A DNA stretch of 64,000 nt from Marinobacter sp. SS13-12 (GTDB taxonomy: Bacteria; Pseudomonadota; Gammaproteobacteria; Pseudomonadales; Oleiphilaceae), in assembly GCF_030227115.1 (NCBI RefSeq), contig NZ_JASSUA010000001.1:248001-312000 (forward strand), given 5' to 3'. The notes beneath the pieces are model-generated. The model was given only the letters and a program-made list of their open reading frames with translations. It did not search any database and was not told the origin of the DNA. Below, piece after piece: positions 9,242-16,643 of the stretch (the first letter of the stretch is position 1; each line of letters begins with the position of its first letter). Made by a program: the position numbers and the translations under genes.

Positions 9242-10020
9242 GACAGTACTCCTGAATTGAGAAAACGCCGGATGATCGGCAGTTGCTTGAGCATGGCTTT
9301 ATCGACGATACGCGGGAGTACTCCGTTGATGACCACGAAGAGTTTCTCCGGCCAGCCAAGGAACCGCCGTCGGTCATCATGTTTCATAGCTTCCAGGATC
9401 TGTGACGCCACCGTCTCCGGTGTATCGACGCTGTTTCCGAGGGCGCGATTCAGCTCATTCACCTCTTCGGGGTTCATTTCGGTGGCGGTGGCTCTGGGCG
9501 CCACGTAAACCACCTGAACGGTGGTATCCGCCAGCTCCCGACGCAGCGCCTCGGTAAACCCGCGCAAACCGAACTTGGTGGCGCAGTAGGCGGTATAGCC
9601 GGGGAAACCGATGCTGCCAAAAGTAGACCCTACAAATACCAGGGCACTGCTGCCGACCTTATCGAACCGGGGCACGAAGTGCCTCGCTACCAGCATGGCA
9701 GAGCGAAGATTGACAGTGAGCTGGGCATCCAGTTCGCTGACGGCCATGGCAGGGAGCCCGGCAAACCGGTTCTGGCCGGCACAGTGGATCACCCCGTCGA
9801 TATCCGGATAGGCCTCGCTCAGCCGCACCAACTGCTGATCGAGATCGACGGCGGCAAGATCCAGATGCACCACGGACACCCCCTCCCGGTGCCCGAGATT
9901 CTCCGGGTGCCGGGATGCCACGATGACCCGGGCTCCCGATCTTACCAACGGATCCACCAATGCCTTGCCGATACCGCCGGTTCCTCCCAGCAGCAGGAAT
10001 ACCCGGTCATGCAGCCTCAT
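9238..10020 (-). CDS. Short-chain dehydrogenase/reductase (SDR)
   Basis: A 260-residue classical SDR. The Rossmann glycine motif is GGTGGIG near residue 12. The catalytic Tyr-Lys pair is in YTAYCATK, with Ser in FVGSTFGSIG before it. An NNAG-like element is replaced by HCAGQN. The start chosen is the ATG at 10020 (MRLHDRVFLLLGG), which overlaps the stop of the ligase/HDO gene by 14 nt; an upstream in-frame start would add 40 residues antisense-looking and unrelated to SDRs. The C-terminal extension (about residues 190-260) is typical of lipid-type SDRs. It likely reduces or oxidises the product of the preceding fused enzyme. Confidence 0.85.
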   Translation of the reverse strand: MRLHDRVFLLLGGTGGIGKALVDPLVRSGARVIVASRHPENLGHREGVSVVHLDLAAVDLDQQLVRLSEAYPDIDGVIHCAGQNRFAGLPAMAVSELDAQLTVNLRSAMLVARHFVPRFDKVGSSALVFVGSTFGSIGFPGYTAYCATKFGLRGFTEALRRELADTTVQVVYVAPRATATEMNPEEVNELNRALGNSVDTPETVASQILEAMKHDDRRRFLGWPEKLFVVINGVLPRIVDKAMLKQLPIIRRFLNSGVLS

Positions 10021-12193
10021 GGCGCTGCTCCTTGCGGTTGGCCGGCAGCGGGATGCTGTGAAGCATGTCACCGTAGAGGCGATACACCATACGGGCGGCG
10101 TCGATAATTGCCTGCTGGTCATCCGCATCGGTGATCTCATTCATCAGCTTGCGGAAGAACTCGAAATGCTCCTGGTCCAGGGCACCATGGGAGTACAGAT
10201 AACTGAAGGCTTCGTCCGGCAGCCCCAGCTGTTTCTGGATGGCTTCACCCAGCGGTGTGGCCAGCTCGATGGACGTGCCTTCCAGGACCTGCACCATGCC
10301 GAAAAAAGCCGCAGGGTTGCCGCGCTGGATACGGTCATACAGGTAGGCCACCATCAGTTCAATGGAGGTATCCGGATTACCATGGCGGATGGCGTCCTTA
10401 TCCTCGCCACAGGCCTCCAGGTCATTCAGTATCCATTCGTGGTGGCCGTACTCTTCCTCGATGTACTCCACAAGAGCCTTGCGTACGAATTCCAGACGCT
10501 CCGGAAGCTGACCACCGCAAGCCATCATCAGCGGAACGGTGTGTTTTACGTGATGATAGGCCTGGGTCAGAAACCAGGTATAGCCCTTGATGTCAAAGCG
10601 CCCTTCACGGATAGCTTCAACAACCGGGGCTCCGGTTACATGGGCGCGGGCTTGCGCAGTCTCGGATTGCAGACGGTCGAAAAATGCCATATCAGTGTCT
10701 CCTGGCGGGGTTGAAAAGGTTGACTGGTCAACAGAAAGATTCATGAAAACCGGAAAGGCCCCCGCCAACAATTTTGGCAAGTCGACCTGAAGCTGATGGC
10801 GCACCGGCCGACCGTTTGCGGTCCAATGGCCCTGCGCCTGGGTCAGTAGCTGACGACGGATATACACTGCCTCCAGCCGGGCATAATCGGGCAGTCCGGC
10901 ATTGAGTGTGGCCAGTGCCCCGCGTAACTGCTCCGGCGAACGACCATCCCGGATAACCACCAGTGCACTGGGGTTGGGATCACCGTCCCCGAACACCACG
11001 GCCTGATGAGCTCCCAGAGCCTGAACCAGTTCGCTCTCCAGCCATTCGGGACTGATATTACGACCAAAGCTGGTGATCAGCAGGTTCTTGGCGCGGCCAT
11101 TCACCGACAGGAAACCGGCCGTATCCACGGCACCCAGATCCCCGGTATCCAACCATTCATGGTCATCAGGCTGCTCGCCCAGGTAGCCAAGGTGGGTGTT
11201 GCCCCGAATCAGGATATGCCTGCGGTCATCCACCCTCACCTCAACGTGGGACAGGGGTTTGCCTACGGTTCCCTCCACCTCGGCTCCGGGAACATTGAGC
11301 GCAACGACGGAGCTGCATTCAGACAAGCCGTAACCCTCATAAAGTGGCAAACCTGCAGCGTGGCCACGGGCCAGCAACCCGGACGACACCCGGCCTCCGC
11401 CAACCGCCAGAAACCGGAACGACCGGCTGTCCAGTTGCCCGTGTTCTGCGGCCGTCACCAGCGCCATGGCCAGTTCCGGCACCAGAATCAGTGAATGTGG
11501 TTCACCCTGGTTAATCCCCTGCACCAGGCGGGCAGGATCCAGCCCGCTGCTGCCGGTCATGCCCAGACTCTGCAGAGGAGCAATGTTGACGGTACCGCCC
11601 ATAAGCAACGGCAGATAGATACCGGCGATGTTTTCCAGCAGGGTAGCCATCGGCAGGAGGCAGAGGTGCTGCTCAAGCTCAACACCACCCAACCGCTCCT
11701 TCAGGGCCAGGGTGGTCGCTGTCATCTGCTCGACAGACAGGCAGACACCCTTCGGCGTGCCGGTACTGCCTGACGTAAAGGTGATTTTTGCAGTCTCTCG
11801 CGGCATCCTCGCCGCGGCGGCTGACACCGGCAAGTGTCGTAACCAGATGCCATGCCCAAGGTGTTCTGCACCTGCACTGGCTTCCACAGACAGCAGACAG
11901 TCCAGACCCGCTCTTTCAATCAGGTGTGACGTCTGGGAGTGGGAGAAAAACACGGGCATCGGCACACAAACCACGCCTGCCAGCAGGCACGCCAGATCCG
12001 CAAGAACCCAGGCCACAGAGTTGTCGCCGCAAAGCCCCGCACGCCGAACGCCCGACCGGTTCAACTGATCGGCCAGGGCATTCGCCGCCTGCATCATCTG
12101 GGCATAACTGAAGGCCGAATCCGGCCCCCGCAAAGCAACGCGAGAGGGGAGAATACCCGCCTGGCGCCCCAGCAGTTCAGGCAGTGCGGCCAT
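10007..12193 (-). CDS. Fusion: AMP-binding acyl-adenylating domain plus HDO (UndA-like) diiron oxygenase domain
   Basis: A 728-residue fusion. Residues 1-470 are an AMP-binding (ANL) enzyme: phosphate loop TSGSTGTPKG (140-149), YGLSE (288-292), LDTGDLG (348-354). The usual C-terminal catalytic Lys is an Arg in NGRPVR (460-465). Residues 502-728 are a heme-oxygenase-like diiron domain with E581-x2-H584, E638, and D673-x2-H676, matching the E-x2-H / E / H ligand spacing of UndA. The start at 12193 follows GGGAGG by 5 nt and overlaps the hemolysin-family stop. M502 (10690) has its own Shine-Dalgarno sequence, so the second domain may also be made alone. The family activates carboxylic acids and HDOs do O2-dependent C-C or C-N chemistry; the substrate here is unknown. 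Confidence 0.82.
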   Translation of the reverse strand: MAALPELLGRQAGILPSRVALRGPDSAFSYAQMMQAANALADQLNRSGVRRAGLCGDNSVAWVLADLACLLAGVVCVPMPVFFSHSQTSHLIERAGLDCLLSVEASAGAEHLGHGIWLRHLPVSAAAARMPRETAKITFTSGSTGTPKGVCLSVEQMTATTLALKERLGGVELEQHLCLLPMATLLENIAGIYLPLLMGGTVNIAPLQSLGMTGSSGLDPARLVQGINQGEPHSLILVPELAMALVTAAEHGQLDSRSFRFLAVGGGRVSSGLLARGHAAGLPLYEGYGLSECSSVVALNVPGAEVEGTVGKPLSHVEVRVDDRRHILIRGNTHLGYLGEQPDDHEWLDTGDLGAVDTAGFLSVNGRAKNLLITSFGRNISPEWLESELVQALGAHQAVVFGDGDPNPSALVVIRDGRSPEQLRGALATLNAGLPDYARLEAVYIRRQLLTQAQGHWTANGRPVRHQLQVDLPKLLAGAFPVFMNLSVDQSTFSTPPGDTDMAFFDRLQSETAQARAHVTGAPVVEAIREGRFDIKGYTWFLTQAYHHVKHTVPLMMACGGQLPERLEFVRKALVEYIEEEYGHHEWILNDLEACGEDKDAIRHGNPDTSIELMVAYLYDRIQRGNPAAFFGMVQVLEGTSIELATPLGEAIQKQLGLPDEAFSYLYSHGALDQEHFEFFRKLMNEITDADDQQAIIDAARMVYRLYGDMLHSIPLPANRKEQRHEAA
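10688..10704 (-). promoter_or_regulatory. Internal Shine-Dalgarno and ATG at the start of the HDO domain
   Basis: On the reverse strand CAGGAGA (10704-10698), then 7 nt, then an in-frame ATG (10690-10688) begins MAFFDRLQ, the natural start of a stand-alone HDO protein. No stop codon separates it from the upstream ligase domain. Confidence 0.6.
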
Positions 12194-12887
12194 AGGAACC
12201 TCCCGACATCGATCTTCCTTCACCGTTGTTCTGCGCTACCGGCTGGACCAGTTTCAGCAAGCCGGCGGTGCGCAACGCGGACATGCCATCGGCCACGCGA
12301 ATCGCCATTACCACCGGATGGTGGTCGTAATATCGTCCCCAACCAGCGCCGCTATCAGGCAGGTGTGCCGGGTCGGCCTCGGCCAGCACTTCCGTGGCAA
12401 TACCGAGCCGGTGAAAACTGTTACGCAACTGATCGGTGCCGGTGCACACCACCCAGTCATAGCCGGCACCGTTCAGCCAGACCGACAGGGAAGCAAACAG
12501 ATAACGGCTGACACCGGCTTCGACACCGGCCAGGTGCGCAATCTCTGCAATCCTGGAGCGTTCAATGCCGGTTACCGGCATCACCGACTCGATCGGCACC
12601 GACAGGTAATCCTCGAGAAACAGTCTTTCCTGCGCTGCATTGCGCACGCCAACCGCCGCCAGCAACGTTCCCTGTGCGGTCGTCAGGGCCAGCAAGGCCG
12701 GAATGCGCAACGAAGGCTCGGCGCCGTAGGCATGCAGAAACCGCCGGCGAATGAATCCCACAACCGTATCTGCCATTGCGGTACCAGGATGGATCTGGCA
12801 AAACCAGCGACCGGCACAACGGATGACCGGAACCACATCCCCGGAGTCCGGGGGACAACAGGTCGACATCATCAGCGGGTCTGTCAT
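12177..12887 (-). CDS. Thermostable-hemolysin family protein (LuxI/GNAT-like fold)
   Basis: A 236-residue protein with no signal peptide or membrane segment. The middle (FLEDYLSVPIESV; then RSRIAEIAHLAGVEAG) and the following RYLFASLSVWLNGAGYDWVV segment match the family named after Vibrio thermostable hemolysin. The fold is related to GNAT acyltransferases and to acyl-homoserine-lactone synthases, so an acyl-transfer role is more plausible than direct hemolysis. ATG at 12887 follows GGGAGG by 6-7 nt. It is the first gene of a four-gene operon with an acyl-adenylating/HDO fusion, SDR and TPR protein, and is divergent from a two-component system with operator-like boxes in between. Confidence 0.8.
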   Translation of the reverse strand: MTDPLMMSTCCPPDSGDVVPVIRCAGRWFCQIHPGTAMADTVVGFIRRRFLHAYGAEPSLRIPALLALTTAQGTLLAAVGVRNAAQERLFLEDYLSVPIESVMPVTGIERSRIAEIAHLAGVEAGVSRYLFASLSVWLNGAGYDWVVCTGTDQLRNSFHRLGIATEVLAEADPAHLPDSGAGWGRYYDHHPVVMAIRVADGMSALRTAGLLKLVQPVAQNNGEGRSMSGGSYGRTA

Positions 12888-12931
12888 ATAGGGCCTCCCT
12901 TTGGCTACAGGGACCAGACTAGGGGAGCAGC

Positions 12932-12948
12932 CTTAACCAGGGCTTAAG
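12932..12948. promoter_or_regulatory. PmrA/QseB-type box 1
   Basis: CTTAAC-CAGGG-CTTAAG, a direct repeat of the PmrA-type hexamer (YTTAAK) with the canonical 5-nt spacer. It ends 44 nt from the hemolysin-family start codon (12887). The adjacent divergent genes encode a PmrA/QseB-type regulator and its kinase. Confidence 0.7.
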
Positions 12949-12964
12949 AGAATCCGGGATTTTT

Positions 12965-12981
12965 CTTAAGCTGGCCTTAAG
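12965..12981. promoter_or_regulatory. PmrA/QseB-type box 2
   Basis: CTTAAG-CTGGC-CTTAAG, a perfect hexamer repeat with 5-nt spacer. It ends 44 nt before the response regulator ATG at 13026, mirror-image to box 1. Box starts are 33 nt apart, about three helical turns. Confidence 0.75.
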
Positions 12982-13025
12982 ATTTCTATGCCAGAATGGT
13001 TTCCAGACCAGTAACAGGACCTGCC

Positions 13026-13712
13026 ATGCGGATATTGCTCGTAGAAGATGACCACCACCTGGCCAACACCATGCTGGACATGCTGCGCGACGACCAGAAC
13101 ACAGTTGACTGGCTGGACGATGGCCAGCAGGCCATGAACGCCCTCATCAATGAACATTTTGATCTGGCCATTCTGGATCTCACCCTGCCACGAGTGGACG
13201 GGCTCGATATTCTGAAGGGTGCCCGGAAACAGGGCATACAGACACCGGTGATCATTCTTACCGCCCGGGCAGATCTCGATGAAAAACTCAACGGACTTGA
13301 TGCCGGTGCAGACGACTATCTGACCAAACCCTTTGCCATGGCCGAGCTCAAGGCCCGCATCCGGGCGGTAACGCGCCGGGGCACCTCTGTGCCTCAACAG
13401 GGCCTGACGGTGGGACAGCTGGTACTGAACCCGGAATCCGGTCAGCTCATCAAGGGCGATGAGACCATCACGTTGCCCCGAAGTGAGTTCCAGATTCTGT
13501 ACTACCTGATGCGCCATCCCGACCAGGTTGCCACCCGCAGGCGCCTCGAAGAACAGCTGTACGGCTGGGATCAGGGTGCGGAAAGCAATGCCCTTGAAGT
13601 GCATATCCATCACCTTCGTCGCCGGGTTGGCAAGGCTTCCATCCGTACCATTCGTGGCGTGGGCTACCTGCTCGACAGCCAGGCTGCAGCCGGGGCACCG
13701 GAATGTCCCTGA
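13026..13712 (+). CDS. OmpR-family response regulator, PmrA/QseB type
   Basis: A 228-residue regulator beginning MRILLVEDDHHLANTMLDML. The receiver domain has phosphoacceptor Asp in LAILDLTLPRVDG, TAR in ILTARADL and Lys in DYLTKPF. The C-terminal winged helix carries LEVHIHHLRRRVG and RGVGYLL. It closely follows PmrA/QseB/BasR layout. The start at 13026 is preferred to an upstream in-frame start because the receiver begins directly there. The coding region overlaps the kinase start by 10 nt. PmrA-type boxes lie just upstream, and the linked glycosyltransferase operon fits the classical lipid A modification regulon; autoregulation is likely. Confidence 0.87.
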   Translation: MRILLVEDDHHLANTMLDMLRDDQNTVDWLDDGQQAMNALINEHFDLAILDLTLPRVDGLDILKGARKQGIQTPVIILTARADLDEKLNGLDAGADDYLTKPFAMAELKARIRAVTRRGTSVPQQGLTVGQLVLNPESGQLIKGDETITLPRSEFQILYYLMRHPDQVATRRRLEEQLYGWDQGAESNALEVHIHHLRRRVGKASIRTIRGVGYLLDSQAAAGAPECP

Positions 13713-15124
13713 CCCGCACCCTGACACTGCTGGTTACCTCAACGGTTCTGCTGGTTGCGCTCATCGCCGCCGCCTGGAGTTACATCGAGAGCAACCATGA
13801 GCTGGAAGAGCTGTTCGATGCCGAACTGGCCCAGAGCACACGGATCGTCCAGGGCCTGGTTCGCCACCTGGCTGATACCCAGTCGCTGGAACAGTTACCG
13901 CAAACTCTCAGTGAAACACTGGCACTGCCGCGCACCGACGATATGGACATCGATTTCGAGGCCGACGATGATGAAATCCTGCCGGACGGAACCGGGCACA
14001 AATATGAAAAAAAACTGGCCTTTGAGGTCTGGACACCTGATCGCGAACCGCTGCTGGACACCCTCAAGGCCGATGATGCCGAGGGACTGGTTCCGGGATA
14101 CTCCTGGGCCGAGTCCAGCGGCCACCGCTGGCGGGTTTTCACGCTCCAGGACCCGGCCACCGGCTTCTGGATCCGTACCGCCCAGCGTGAAGACATCCGT
14201 GAGGAGCTGAGTCAGGAACTGGCTCTTGGCAACGTACTTCCTCTGCTGCTGGCACTGCCGCTGCTGCTGATTGCCGCCAGTGCCGCCATCCAACTGGGAT
14301 TCCGCCCCCTGCGGAGACTGGAGCGCCCCATCCGCCACATGGCCGCGGAAAACATCCATCCCATCGACGACCGGCAGGCACCCAGAGAGGTGGCAGGGCT
14401 GGTACAGGCGGTGAACAGCCTGCTCAAGCGCCTGAACCAGGCTCTCGAGCGGGAACGCCGGTTCTCCGCCGATGCCGCCCATGAACTGCGGACACCACTG
14501 ACGGCGTTGCGGCTGAACCTCGAGAGGATCTGTGAGAAGGATCCGGAACAATTCCGGGACCTGATCCAGTCCGTCGACCGCATGGTGCATCTGGTTGAGC
14601 AAATGCTGTTGCTCAACCAGGTCGATGCAGGTACCGACTTCCGCCCGGGCTACCATAACCTCTCGGTGATTCTGGAACAGAGCATTGCAGACGTCGCGCC
14701 GCTGGCCCTGAAAAAGGACATCGACCCCATACTCGAAGACGAAGCCGGTGAGGCTCTGACCTGCTGCCACAGTGCCCTGGTCAACACACTGATGCGCTCC
14801 CTGCTCGCCAACGCCATTCAGTACAGCCCGGAGCACACTGCCATTACCACCCGCCTGGTGCCCTCCGGTGACGGCTACCTCATAACCGTGTGCGACCAGG
14901 GCCCGGGCATTCCCCCAAAAGAACGCGAGCGGGCGCTCAGCCGTTTCGTAAGGCTTGACCAGCGACGAGGCGGCGGTGCCGGGCTTGGACTCGCCATCGC
15001 ACGCCGCATCGCCGAACTCCATGGTGGCCAATTGACCCTCAGCGACCGAACCGACGGTCAGTGTGGACTCTGTGTCAGCATCTGGCTTCCGGCACAGCCT
15101 GCCCGGCAAATCCACAGGGGTTAA
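13703..15124 (+). CDS. Sensor histidine kinase, PmrB/QseC-like
   Basis: A 473-residue inner-membrane kinase. One N-terminal helix (residues 5-25), a periplasmic region to about 165, a second helix near 175-195, HAMP-like linker, DHp with AAHELRTPLTALRL, and an ATPase domain with DQGPGIP and GGAGLGLAIARRIAELHGG. The periplasmic part contains a strongly acidic run at 79-91 (DDMDIDFEADDDE), a plausible site for cationic metals or peptides, as the acidic ExxE motifs of PmrB bind Fe3+. It overlaps the regulator gene by 10 nt, so they form a cognate pair. Confidence 0.87.
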   Translation: MSLTRTLTLLVTSTVLLVALIAAAWSYIESNHELEELFDAELAQSTRIVQGLVRHLADTQSLEQLPQTLSETLALPRTDDMDIDFEADDDEILPDGTGHKYEKKLAFEVWTPDREPLLDTLKADDAEGLVPGYSWAESSGHRWRVFTLQDPATGFWIRTAQREDIREELSQELALGNVLPLLLALPLLLIAASAAIQLGFRPLRRLERPIRHMAAENIHPIDDRQAPREVAGLVQAVNSLLKRLNQALERERRFSADAAHELRTPLTALRLNLERICEKDPEQFRDLIQSVDRMVHLVEQMLLLNQVDAGTDFRPGYHNLSVILEQSIADVAPLALKKDIDPILEDEAGEALTCCHSALVNTLMRSLLANAIQYSPEHTAITTRLVPSGDGYLITVCDQGPGIPPKERERALSRFVRLDQRRGGGAGLGLAIARRIAELHGGQLTLSDRTDGQCGLCVSIWLPAQPARQIHRG

Positions 15125-15136
15125 GGTTGAATTAAG
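15120..15136. promoter_or_regulatory. Degenerate PmrA-type box before the glycosyltransferase operon
   Basis: GTTAAG-GTTGA-ATTAAG, TTAAG repeats with a 5-nt spacer, directly at the end of the kinase gene and 81 nt upstream of the GT2 start. The first base of each hexamer departs from the pyrimidine of the consensus, so confidence is lower than for boxes 1 and 2. Confidence 0.5.
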
Positions 15137-15217
15137 GTTGCAGGCGGATACTGCGGTTCCAGACGATGGGGCCAAAGCCGGCCCCGATGCCACGCCTGCT
15201 ACCGAAGGAATGCCTTT

Positions 15218-15964
15218 ATGAGCCAGGAACAAACGCTATCACTGGTGATCCCCGCCCGGGACGAACAGACAAACATCGCCAGCCTGCTGACCGAAGCCTT
15301 TGATGTGATGCAGGATTACCGGGGCTTTGAAGTGGTTCTGGTTGACGATGGCAGCAGTGACCAGACGCTGGACACGGCATTGGGAGCGGCCCAAGCCGCC
15401 AGTGGCCGGCTGGTGACAGTCCGGCACGAGCGGAGTATCGGCCAGAGCGGAGCCCTCGCCACCGGCATCAGGCACGCCAGTGGTCGCCTGATCGTAACGA
15501 TGGACGGCGACGGCCAGAACGACCCGGCCGACATCCCCGCACTGCTGCAAAAAGCCAATACAATCCTGGCACCCGATTTCTGCATCGCCGGCTATCGCAA
15601 AAAGCGCAAGGACACTGCCTGGAAACGTTTCCAGTCGCGGCTTGCCAACCGGGTTCGTAATGCCTTGCTGCACGATGGTGTTCCGGACACGGGGTGCGGG
15701 CTCAAGCTGTTTCCACGGGATACCTTCCTCAAACTGCCCTGGTTCGACCATGGCCATCGGTTCATCCCCGCCCTGGTCAAGGCGATCGGCGGTGAAATCA
15801 GAGTTGTGGAAGTCAATCATCGGCCGCGTAATGGCGGTGTTTCCAAGTACAACGCCTGGAACAGGACCTGGGCCGGGATGCTCGATCTTGTCGGCGTTAT
15901 GTGGCTATTGCGCAGAACCCGGGTGCCCGTCATTTCCCGGATTCTGAATTCGCAAGCAGTCTGA
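15218..15964 (+). CDS. Family 2 glycosyltransferase (dolichyl-phosphate mannosyltransferase-like)
   Basis: A 248-residue GT-A-fold enzyme. The N-terminal nucleotide site is LVIPARDEQTNIASLL with VVLVDDGSSD; the DxD-type metal motif is in MDGDGQNDP (near residue 92). The size fits a single-domain DPM1/ArnC-core enzyme without the two C-terminal helices of ArnC. The expected job is to load a sugar onto undecaprenyl phosphate, which the ArnT-like enzyme two genes downstream would transfer. ATG at 15218 follows AAGGAA by 8 nt. A possible PmrA box lies upstream. Confidence 0.85.
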   Translation: MSQEQTLSLVIPARDEQTNIASLLTEAFDVMQDYRGFEVVLVDDGSSDQTLDTALGAAQAASGRLVTVRHERSIGQSGALATGIRHASGRLIVTMDGDGQNDPADIPALLQKANTILAPDFCIAGYRKKRKDTAWKRFQSRLANRVRNALLHDGVPDTGCGLKLFPRDTFLKLPWFDHGHRFIPALVKAIGGEIRVVEVNHRPRNGGVSKYNAWNRTWAGMLDLVGVMWLLRRTRVPVISRILNSQAV

Positions 15965-15965
15965 C

Positions 15966-16634
15966 ATGCAGAACCTCGTCCGCGGGCTGTTCTTCGCAGC
16001 ATTGGCATTGGCGGGCTACCTGGCCGTTGATGCCGGCTGGCTGAACGTCCTGACCGATGAAAACCGGTTGGCCAGCTACCTCGGCAGCCATGGAGCGGCC
16101 GGCATTGTGTTTATCACAGTGGCCGGGGCTCTGTTCACCGGCCTCGGTGCGCCCCGGCAAGTACTCGCATTTGCAATGGGGTTTGCCCTCGGAAGCATCA
16201 ACGGCGCGTTACTTTCATCACTGGCTACGTCCATCGGCGCCAGCGGCTGTTTTTTCGCCGCTCGTTGGCTGCTGCGTGACTCGCTGAGCCACCGCTTCAG
16301 TCACCAGATGCGTCAGTTTGATGGCCTGTTTCGCGAGCAGCCCCTGCAGAAAATAGTGATGGTTCGCCTGCTGCCGGTGGGTAGCAATCTGCTGACCAAT
16401 CTGGTCGCCGGTAGCTCCGGCATCCGTTTCGTCCCGTTTCTGATGGGCAGCACGCTTGGATACCTGCCCCAGATGGCGATTTTCGCCCTGGCCGGGTCCG
16501 GGATCGGCAACGCTGACCGTTACCAATTGCTGCTCAGCATTGTTCTGTTTGCCTTGGCCTCACTGATGGGGGCATCACTCTACCGAAATCACAGGGCCCG
16601 AGCCCTGGCCGACTCTGTTTCTGATCATCCCTGA
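15966..16634 (+). CDS. TVP38/TMEM64 (VTT/DedA-like) membrane protein
   Basis: A 222-residue multi-pass membrane protein. It has the VTT core, with the FTGLGAPRQVLAFAMGFALG segment (GAPR motif followed by a glycine-rich helix), KIVMVRLLPVGSNLLTNLVA and a C-terminal helix pair. DedA/VTT proteins are linked to undecaprenyl phosphate or phospholipid scrambling. It starts 1 nt after the GT2 stop and ends 9 nt before the ArnT-like gene, so the three are one operon. A lipid carrier recycling role in the same glycosylation route is a good inference. Confidence 0.82.
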   Translation: MQNLVRGLFFAALALAGYLAVDAGWLNVLTDENRLASYLGSHGAAGIVFITVAGALFTGLGAPRQVLAFAMGFALGSINGALLSSLATSIGASGCFFAARWLLRDSLSHRFSHQMRQFDGLFREQPLQKIVMVRLLPVGSNLLTNLVAGSSGIRFVPFLMGSTLGYLPQMAIFALAGSGIGNADRYQLLLSIVLFALASLMGASLYRNHRARALADSVSDHP

Positions 16635-16643
16635 GACTGGACC

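Noticed and set aside
12177..12887. True secreted pore-forming hemolysin
   Set aside because: No signal peptide, no membrane segment, and the neighbours are metabolic enzymes; the fold relates to LuxI/GNAT proteins.
13895..15232. Long reverse-strand open frame (445 aa) antisense to the PmrB-like kinase
   Set aside because: It is a shadow of the kinase frame, lacks a plausible start with ribosome-binding site and shows no domain.
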